A DNA stretch of 41,054 nucleotides from an uncultured Saprospiraceae bacterium. Its GTDB lineage: Bacteria; Bacteroidota; Bacteroidia; Chitinophagales; Saprospiraceae. The DNA is taken from the NCBI GenBank assembly GCA_937973565.1, contig CALJKQ010000281.1, positions 1 to 41,054 on the forward strand. Direction: 5' to 3'. Shown piece by piece: positions 26,113 through 32,228 of the stretch. The notes beneath the pieces were generated by a model. It was not told the DNA's origin. It worked only from the letters and a program-made list of their open reading frames with translations, and made no database searches. The number at the start of each line of letters is the position of its first letter. The first letter of the stretch is position 1. The position numbers and the translations under genes are program-made.

Positions 26113-27900
26113 ATGAAAGCTCATAATGCCATTTTAATATGGGTGTTGATGCTCGTAAATCTGTGTTGTGTTTATGCGCAATATACATACAAAGTTTCTG
26201 GACCCTATGCGGTGGCCATGTCAGGTGGATGGACACAAGCAGAGGATGCGGCCTCTGACTATTTCATATTTTCCAATGGAAAGTATACCGTTTCATTGAT
26301 TCAAAATCCCGTTGAGGCAGAAGGTGGACAAGGCGTGAGTAAACATGTTCAAAATTATACACAGGCATTAAAATCTACCAATGAATTTGTTGAAGGCTCG
26401 AAACCATCCCTGCTCGTCAATTTGTTGGGGAAAACCAATGCCTACAGATTAATTGTAAAATCAAAAATATCCGGAGAGCGCAAATGGGTTTATTTTATTT
26501 CCGCCGGAAACTTCATCTACGAGCTAAATATAGAAGGACCGGCATCTGTCAACGAAATGAACTATGAAGCATTGGCTTTTGCTGAACTGATTTATATCAA
26601 TGGTGATAAAGCAAGCCAGCAAATGGCAATGGCCAATGCAAAAAAACAAAAAATTCAAATTGCAACATTTCCGGAATCGCAACCTGACAATGAAGGGTTG
26701 GAAAACTTAAAAAAGGTAAAAGTTTATGGAAATGAAAAGAGTGGGAAGGATCCCTCCGGCAACGCAAGCGGTGATAATGAGGTTGAAGCAAAAGCGCAGG
26801 GTGCTGTTTTTACGGCCTCTGCATCGAACCTGTCTGGTGGTGAAAAACTAAGCATCCAGGAGGAGGAATCTGACATATCGTTCTTCGAGACGTATTTTGA
26901 TGAAACAGGATACAAACAAATAGCCGATAATTTTAAGTTGCTGCGACTGTATGAAATTGGACCGGAAGGAAAAAAATTTGATTCTCCGGGAAAGATAGAA
27001 GTTGCAATTCCCAAAAATGAGTTGCCTTCTGGCAAAAATTATAATGACCTCTTGGCAGTAATGGTGTCTGACAATAAAGTTGAGATGATACCCTTTGAGA
27101 TAACTGACAATGGGATTAAAGTGAAGGTGGAACACTGCTCCTATATGGCAATTCCTATATTGATTTTAGGTGGTGTGGCTACCATCATTTTCGGAACAGC
27201 TTTGGCCAATGTAAAAAAAGGCTCGGATCCCGTTTTTAAAAAGAAATGTGCCGATTGGACAGATATTGAAAACGAAAAGAATGCTCCGCTAAAAGAGATT
27301 CTAAAGGATCCTTCCAAGTTTAAAATCGGCAAAGATGGTACCCTGACGCTGGATGTAGGCAAACCCTTGAAGGGTAAAGGTATTGGCATGGGCAACCACC
27401 TACTCAAACCGGGTGAGTTCATCAACAAGCCTGAAGGTGATTGTGTCAATTTTTCAAACCTTTTTGGCTGCCTCCTCAAAGCCAAAGGATATGAAGTAAG
27501 GGTTGTAGCCGGCAAAGCGACATATCCTTCCGAATCCGGCGGCCACCAATGGGTAGAGGTCATTTACAATGGCAAACCACATTATCTGGATACCTACAAT
27601 CCATCTTCTGCCAAACTCGTACCCCTGGATGAAGCCACGAAACAATTCAAACTGCAGCCCGGTACTATGTGCACAGATAAAGGACCGGTATCCTACGACA
27701 AAAACTGGTTTCGAGGCATGATTACCGACAAAGACGCCATGCTCTCCCGATACAACGCACTTAGGGAAGAACACAAAGTGCTCAATGAAGCCTGCATCTC
27801 CGGCAACAATGCCGCTTGTGATGAAAGAAGAGCCATTTACCTCGAAGCTATGGATTTAAGGAAAAAACTGGAGGCCATGGGTGTAAAAGTCGTTGAGTAA
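26113..27900 (+). CDS. Operon gene 5: exported protein with transglutaminase-like domain
   Basis: This is a 595-residue protein; the ATG at 26113 opens a signal peptide (ending CVYAQ), whereas the in-frame ATG at 26053 overlaps gene 4. Residues about 24-170 form an alpha/beta domain. A Lys/Ser-rich linker and a ZU5-like beta domain (about 240-340) follow, then one strongly hydrophobic segment (about 344-365, AIPILILGGVATIIFGTAL). The C-terminal part is a transglutaminase/papain-like core with Cys444 in GDCVNFSN, His478 in GGHQWVEV and Asp493 in YLDTYNP, so the triad is present. Such domains act as peptidases, amidases or cross-linking enzymes; substrate unknown. With a cleaved signal peptide, the mid-protein helix would put the triad in the cytoplasm. 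Confidence 0.85.
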   Translation: MKAHNAILIWVLMLVNLCCVYAQYTYKVSGPYAVAMSGGWTQAEDAASDYFIFSNGKYTVSLIQNPVEAEGGQGVSKHVQNYTQALKSTNEFVEGSKPSLLVNLLGKTNAYRLIVKSKISGERKWVYFISAGNFIYELNIEGPASVNEMNYEALAFAELIYINGDKASQQMAMANAKKQKIQIATFPESQPDNEGLENLKKVKVYGNEKSGKDPSGNASGDNEVEAKAQGAVFTASASNLSGGEKLSIQEEESDISFFETYFDETGYKQIADNFKLLRLYEIGPEGKKFDSPGKIEVAIPKNELPSGKNYNDLLAVMVSDNKVEMIPFEITDNGIKVKVEHCSYMAIPILILGGVATIIFGTALANVKKGSDPVFKKKCADWTDIENEKNAPLKEILKDPSKFKIGKDGTLTLDVGKPLKGKGIGMGNHLLKPGEFINKPEGDCVNFSNLFGCLLKAKGYEVRVVAGKATYPSESGGHQWVEVIYNGKPHYLDTYNPSSAKLVPLDEATKQFKLQPGTMCTDKGPVSYDKNWFRGMITDKDAMLSRYNALREEHKVLNEACISGNNAACDERRAIYLEAMDLRKKLEAMGVKVVE

Positions 27901-28062
27901 CTCGATATAGAATGTCTCTGCAAGCTCAGCACTGTTAGTTTATACAAGCAATAAATTTGCCAACTCAGTAATACCCGTTTAATTCTGTTTACGGAAACAA
28001 GATTTGTAAGCTATTAAAAGCTGATTTTTTATACTAATTTATCTATGTATTCATTGCCCTGG

Positions 28063-28156
28063 CCAAAGGCGTTTTGACCTAAGCGTAAGGCGTATTGCGC
28101 TAAGCGAATTGCACTAAGCGAAGCGAATTGAATTAAGCCGAAGGCGTATTGAATTA
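28063..28156. repeat. Degenerate short repeat (C/T)TAAGCG...(A/T)ATTG
   Basis: About five imperfect units built from TAAGCG, AAGGCG and ATTG follow one another, for example CTAAGCGTAAGGCGTATTG and CTAAGCGAATTG. The array runs up to and includes the stop codon of the minus-strand ABC-F gene. There are no unique spacers, so it is not a CRISPR. The rest of the 27901-28153 gap shows nothing I can interpret. Confidence 0.75.
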
Positions 28157-29788
28157 CCTCTTCTCCACTTCCTTCAAACTCTCCATCCTGTTTCTGGCTA
28201 AGAAATCATCGATGGTTTCAAAGTGTTCGATTACGCGTTTGTGTTTAAATTCAAAAACTTTTTGAGAAAGACCTTGCAGAAAATCCCGGTCGTGAGATAC
28301 GAGAATCAGTGTTCCATCGAAATTTAGCAATGCTTCTTTTAATACATCCTTTGATTTGAGGTCAAGGTGGTTGGTAGGTTCGTCGAGGATCAACAAGTTG
28401 ACAGGCTCCAGCAGCAATTTGACCATGGCAAGGCGTGTGCGTTCTCCTCCCGACAAAACACTTACTTTTTTGTCGATATCGTCGCCCGAAAACATAAAGC
28501 AGCCCAGGATGGTTTTCAACTGGGTACGGACTTCTCCTTCTGCTACCTCATCTACGGTTTGGAAGACAGTGAGTTCCGGATCCAGTTTGGCAGCTTCGTT
28601 TTGGGCAAAGTAGCCGATCTTGACATTGTGGCCAATGGTGCACTTGCCTTCGTAGTCGATCTCGCCCATAATAGCTTTGATCATGGTGGACTTACCCTCC
28701 CCGTTTCTACCTACAAAGGATACCTTTTCTCCGCGTTTGATGGTCATAGATGCGTCCTTAAAAACCACATGATCGCCATACGATTTACTAAGGCTATCGA
28801 CCGTCACCGGATAATCTCCGGATCTGACAGATGGCGGGAACCGTAGTTTGAGTGATGAGTTGTCCACTTCATCAACTTCGATGATTTCCAGTTTTTCAAG
28901 CATTCGTTCAACCGAATTCACCTGGTTGGTTTTGGAGTACGTACCCTTAAATCTTTCGATAAATTGCTTGCTTTCGGCAATCATCTTTTGTTGCTCCCGG
29001 TAAGCTTTCATCTGGTGCGACCTGCGATCTTCCCTGAGTTGCAGATAGTGGGTATAGTTGGCTTTGTAATCATAAATCTTACCCATGGTCAGTTCCACCG
29101 TCCGCGTTGTGATGTTGTCGATAAATGCCTTGTCGTGTGATATCACCATCACCGCTTTGGCCTTATTGATCAAAAAATCTTCCAGCCATACCACCGATTC
29201 AATGTCGATGTGATTGGTAGGCTCATCGAGCAGAATGAGGTCGGGATCTTTCAGCAGGATTTTGGCCAATTCAATACGCATCCTCCAGCCACCGCTAAAC
29301 TCACTGGTGGGCCTTGTAAAATCTTCGCGTTCAAAACCCAGTCCCAGCAATGTTTTTTCTACTTCTGCATCAAAGTTTACATCCTCTAATGCATAGTATT
29401 TCTCTCCCAATTCTGATACCTGTTCAATCAACTTCATATATTCATCCGAATCGTAATCGGTGCGTGTAGCCATCTCATGGTTGAGCCTGTCCATTTCATC
29501 CCTCATGGCAAAAACATGACCAAATGCCTTACTGGTTTCCTCAAAAACAGTACTGTTGTCCTCTGTCAACAAATGCTGGGGCAAATAGGCAATTACTGCA
29601 TCTTTGGGTGCCCTCACATGCCCACGGGTCGGTTTGTTGACGCCCGCTATTATCTTCATCATCGTCGACTTACCCGCTCCGTTTTTACCCATCAGCGCGA
29701 TCTTGTCATTGGGATTAATAACAAAAGAAATGTTGTTAAAAAGAGTTTTTCCGCTAAATTCTACGGTCAAGCCGTCAACTGAGATCAT
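28154..29788 (-). CDS. ABC-F family ATPase
   Basis: This is a soluble tandem-ABC protein with no membrane domain. The first ABC has Walker A GKNGAGKST (34-42), signature SGGWR (about 165) and Walker B LILLDEPTNHID (about 184-195). A charged linker follows (about 240-325). The second ABC has Walker A GRNGEGKST (360-368), signature LSGGER (about 445-450) and Walker B LLILDEPTNHLD. ABC-F proteins bind the ribosomal E site and act on stalled or initiating ribosomes; some give antibiotic resistance. The SGGWRMRIELAKILL form is common in housekeeping YbiT/YheS-like members, and nothing here points to a resistance subtype. It is a single minus-strand gene with a good -7 element upstream. Confidence 0.95.
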   Translation of the reverse strand: MISVDGLTVEFSGKTLFNNISFVINPNDKIALMGKNGAGKSTMMKIIAGVNKPTRGHVRAPKDAVIAYLPQHLLTEDNSTVFEETSKAFGHVFAMRDEMDRLNHEMATRTDYDSDEYMKLIEQVSELGEKYYALEDVNFDAEVEKTLLGLGFEREDFTRPTSEFSGGWRMRIELAKILLKDPDLILLDEPTNHIDIESVVWLEDFLINKAKAVMVISHDKAFIDNITTRTVELTMGKIYDYKANYTHYLQLREDRRSHQMKAYREQQKMIAESKQFIERFKGTYSKTNQVNSVERMLEKLEIIEVDEVDNSSLKLRFPPSVRSGDYPVTVDSLSKSYGDHVVFKDASMTIKRGEKVSFVGRNGEGKSTMIKAIMGEIDYEGKCTIGHNVKIGYFAQNEAAKLDPELTVFQTVDEVAEGEVRTQLKTILGCFMFSGDDIDKKVSVLSGGERTRLAMVKLLLEPVNLLILDEPTNHLDLKSKDVLKEALLNFDGTLILVSHDRDFLQGLSQKVFEFKHKRVIEHFETIDDFLARNRMESLKEVEKR

Positions 29789-29810
29789 CCTACCAAATTT
29801 TATTGGGCGA

Positions 29811-29818
29811 CAAAGGTA
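29811..29818 (-). promoter_or_regulatory. Candidate -7 element of the ABC-F gene
   Basis: On the minus strand TACCTTTG matches TAnnTTTG perfectly and lies 22 bp before the ATG at 29788. I do not see a clear -33 TTTG at the expected distance. Confidence 0.45.
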
Positions 29819-29859
29819 GTAAATTCCTGTGTTTCAGGGCCATTTTTTACTTCCTTTAT

Positions 29860-29991
29860 CCGAGACGCGATATCTGAGACGTGAGACGCGACGGGCGAGA
29901 CGCGACAGGCGACCTGCGACAAGCGAATGCGACGTGGTTTCCTGCGTCACCGCGTCTCTCGTCACCGTGTCTCCCGTCACCGTGTTCTCGG
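29860..29991. repeat. GAGACGCGA-rich inverted and tandem repeat
   Basis: The left part (29860-29933) repeats GAGACGCGA/GAGACGTGA/GCGACAGGCGA-type words. The right part has three 15-bp tandem units starting GTCACCG (29946-29960, 29961-29975, 29976-29990), which are roughly the reverse complement of the left words. The whole can fold into a long imperfect hairpin. It is clearly more GC-rich than its surroundings and lies between the divergent ABC-F and GH32 genes. Confidence 0.75.
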
Positions 29992-30053
29992 ATTCCCCAA
30001 TAAGAGATGTCGCCCGAAAAGTCTATTTTTACAAACAATTCAAGTAATAAAAA

Positions 30054-31559
30054 ATGGCTAATGTTTTATCCTCCATTCTAAAGATGTTTCTGTTTTCGAT
30101 TGTATGTATCTTTTTATCCTGCAACCAGAAGAAGCCACAAATGGAAAACATGGTCGAAAAATGGAGACCGGCCTATCATTTTACTCCAGATTCTATGTGG
30201 ATGAACGACCCCAATGGCCTTGTGTACGCGGATGGCATCTACCACCTGTTTTATCAATTTTATCCCGCTTCAAACGTATGGGGGCCTATGCACTGGGGAC
30301 ACGCAACGAGTGCAGATTTGGTGAAATGGGACCACCAGCCCATCGCCTTGTATCCGGATTCACTGGGTTACATTTTTTCAGGATCAGCAGTGATAGATAC
30401 CGGTAATACCGCGGGCTTTGGCAAGAATGCCATGGTGGCTATGTTTACCCACCACAATGATAAGATGGAGAAGGCGGGCAGTAATGTTTTTCAATACCAA
30501 TCTATTGCCTTTAGCAACGATGGAGGCAAGACTTTTACAAAATACGATGGCAATCCGGTGGTAAAAAATCCGGGTATCCGAGATTTTAGAGATCCCAAGG
30601 TTTCGTGGTATGCACCGGGCAAATACTGGGTAATGGTTTTGGCAGCGTATGATCGGGCGAAGTTTTATACTTCTCCGGATTTGAAAAATTGGACACCCAC
30701 GGGTGAGTTTGGCATCCCCGGCGATGACCGCTTGTGGGAATGTCCGGATTTGGTAAAACTTAAGGTGGAGGGTAGCGAAGAATATAAGTGGGTGCTCATC
30801 ACCAGTATCCAGAAAAGAGCACCCAATGGCGGTAACGGCACCTCTTATTTTGTAGGCGACTTTGATGGTAAAACTTTTAAAGGAGATGTCAAAAAACAGC
30901 GGTGGGTCGATTACGGTACTGACAATTATGCCATGGTCACCTGGGGCAACACATCCGGCGAGCGTACACTCGCTCTGGGCTGGATGAGCAATTGGCTCTA
31001 CGCCCAGAATGTACCTACCACCCGCTGGCGCAGCACCATGACACTGCCCAGGGAATTGTCATTGGTGAAGGAGGGAGATGATTATACCCTGGTATCAAAG
31101 CCTGCTGCTGAATTGATGACCCTGAAAAATAGCAAGCTGGAAATAAAAGATGACAAGAACTTGTTAGTAGAAAACAAAGCCTTAGGCCAATGCAAAATGG
31201 CAGGCACACTCAAAGCAACAAGTGGTGATGTCAAATACATATTATCCAACTCAAAAGGCGAACAACTTACATTTGGTTATGAAGCCAAAACAAACCGTTG
31301 GTTCATCGATCGCACCAAAGCTGGTGTAAACAATTTTTTCACCGGCTTTGCAGCAAAGCACTATGGCCCCGTGATGACCCAAAATACAGATCAAAATTTT
31401 GAAGTCTACCTCGATGCCACTTCCATAGAGTTGTTTATCAACGGGGGCAGGGTAGTGATGACGGATATCTTTTTTCCGTCGGAGGGCTATAGCAAATTGA
31501 AAACGACTGGTGGACAAAATACCTCCGTTGTGATTTTTAATTTAATAGGTTTGAAGTAG
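30054..31559 (+). CDS. GH32 family glycosidase lipoprotein (levanase/invertase/fructanase type)
   Basis: This is a lipoprotein glycosidase expected to hydrolyse beta-fructofuranosyl bonds in sucrose, inulin or levan. The lipobox is FLSC (Cys23), so it is anchored in the envelope. The N-terminal five-blade propeller has all three GH32 catalytic motifs: WMNDPNG with nucleophile D52, FRDPK with stabiliser D180, and the acid/base E229 in WECPDL. The C-terminal beta-sandwich (about 350-501) includes FEVYLDATSIELFINGG. Length (501) is typical. No SusC/SusD pair, fructokinase or transporter is adjacent, so this is not a full polysaccharide locus here. The ATG at 30054 is used; Met11 could also start the signal peptide. 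Confidence 0.95.
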   Translation: MANVLSSILKMFLFSIVCIFLSCNQKKPQMENMVEKWRPAYHFTPDSMWMNDPNGLVYADGIYHLFYQFYPASNVWGPMHWGHATSADLVKWDHQPIALYPDSLGYIFSGSAVIDTGNTAGFGKNAMVAMFTHHNDKMEKAGSNVFQYQSIAFSNDGGKTFTKYDGNPVVKNPGIRDFRDPKVSWYAPGKYWVMVLAAYDRAKFYTSPDLKNWTPTGEFGIPGDDRLWECPDLVKLKVEGSEEYKWVLITSIQKRAPNGGNGTSYFVGDFDGKTFKGDVKKQRWVDYGTDNYAMVTWGNTSGERTLALGWMSNWLYAQNVPTTRWRSTMTLPRELSLVKEGDDYTLVSKPAAELMTLKNSKLEIKDDKNLLVENKALGQCKMAGTLKATSGDVKYILSNSKGEQLTFGYEAKTNRWFIDRTKAGVNNFFTGFAAKHYGPVMTQNTDQNFEVYLDATSIELFINGGRVVMTDIFFPSEGYSKLKTTGGQNTSVVIFNLIGLK

Positions 31560-31646
31560 ATTAATTTAGTATATAAATTGAATTGCCTCAAGCCCACAAT
31601 TTTCAAGTCACCCTCCAGAAACTAACAAAGGTGTCAAAAATAACTA

Positions 31647-31748
31647 CCCATTGAAAATTGATAAATTGAAAATTGTCAAATGCCCATTGAAAATTGTCAA
31701 TTGAAAATTGCCCATTGAAAATTGATAAATTGAAAATTGAATAATTGA
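31647..31748. repeat. ATTGAAAATTG tandem repeat
   Basis: The word ATTGAAAATTG or a close variant occurs six times in about 100 bp. It is organised as three larger units, each starting CCCATTGAAAATTG (31647, 31683, 31711) and joined by short variable links (ATAA, TCAA). It fills the gap between the GH32 and GIY-YIG-like genes. The array is AT-rich, without unique spacers or protein-coding meaning. Confidence 0.85.
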
Positions 31749-31758
31749 ACCTCACCCC

Positions 31759-32097
31759 ATGTACACCCTCTACGTCATAGAACTCCGCAAAAAAGTCTTC
31801 ACCGAAAACCGTAAGTTTCGTGAAGCCAATCCTCAGTTCAATGGTGTACTGGAATGTCTGTACGTGGGCATGACGAGCAAGACTCCCTACCAACGGTTCG
31901 ACGAACACATCAATGGTACCCTTAGTAAAAAGGGCCACGATCTTTCGGCAGACATCGTAAAAAAGTACGGGGTGTACCTCAGGCCCAGCTTATATGAACA
32001 CCTGCCAAAATATGCCACAAGAGCAGAAGCACAAGAAGCAGAAAAGGCCCTGGCCCTCGAATTGCGAAGACAACGTTATGCAGTTTGGTTCAATTGA
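31759..32097 (+). CDS. GIY-YIG-like small protein
   Basis: This is a 112-residue protein with an N-terminal strand MYTLYVIEL, then LYVGMTSKTPYQRFDEH (Y35-V36-G37, R46, H50), matching the YIG half and Arg/His positions of GIY-YIG nuclease-like domains. A Glu-rich helix (about 89-101) could supply the metal-binding Glu. The GIY half is degenerate and the two motifs are separated by a longer insert than usual. Related small proteins are widespread, and older annotations sometimes name them wrongly as ribose-5-phosphate isomerase. Nuclease activity is not certain. It stands alone between repeats and ppdK. Confidence 0.75.
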   Translation: MYTLYVIELRKKVFTENRKFREANPQFNGVLECLYVGMTSKTPYQRFDEHINGTLSKKGHDLSADIVKKYGVYLRPSLYEHLPKYATRAEAQEAEKALALELRRQRYAVWFN

Positions 32098-32177
32098 TCC
32101 ATGCCTGGTAATCGGCTTCTTTTGGCAATCATTCCGTACTCCATTGATTAAGATCATGCCCTTTTATGATACTGGGA

Positions 32178-32209
32178 TTTGTTGCAACATACAAATGGCT
32201 GTAATTATG
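32178..32209 (+). promoter_or_regulatory. Candidate promoter of ppdK
   Basis: TTTG (32178-32181) and TAATTATG (32202-32209; 7 of 8 fixed and free positions to TAnnTTTG) are separated by 20 nt, the Bacteroidota sigma-factor spacing. The ATG at 32229 is 20 bp downstream of the -7 element. Confidence 0.4.
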
Positions 32210-32228
32210 TAGCTTATAAATTAAGCGT

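Noticed and set aside
29860..29991. CRISPR or origin iterons
   Set aside because: Units are only 15 bp without spacers, and no replication gene or DnaA-box cluster is adjacent.
31647..31748. CRISPR array
   Set aside because: The units are tandem and degenerate with 4-6 nt links, no unique spacers and no cas genes nearby.
31759..32097. Ribose-5-phosphate isomerase
   Set aside because: No isomerase motif is present; the YVGMT...R...H pattern fits GIY-YIG-like proteins that older annotations misname.
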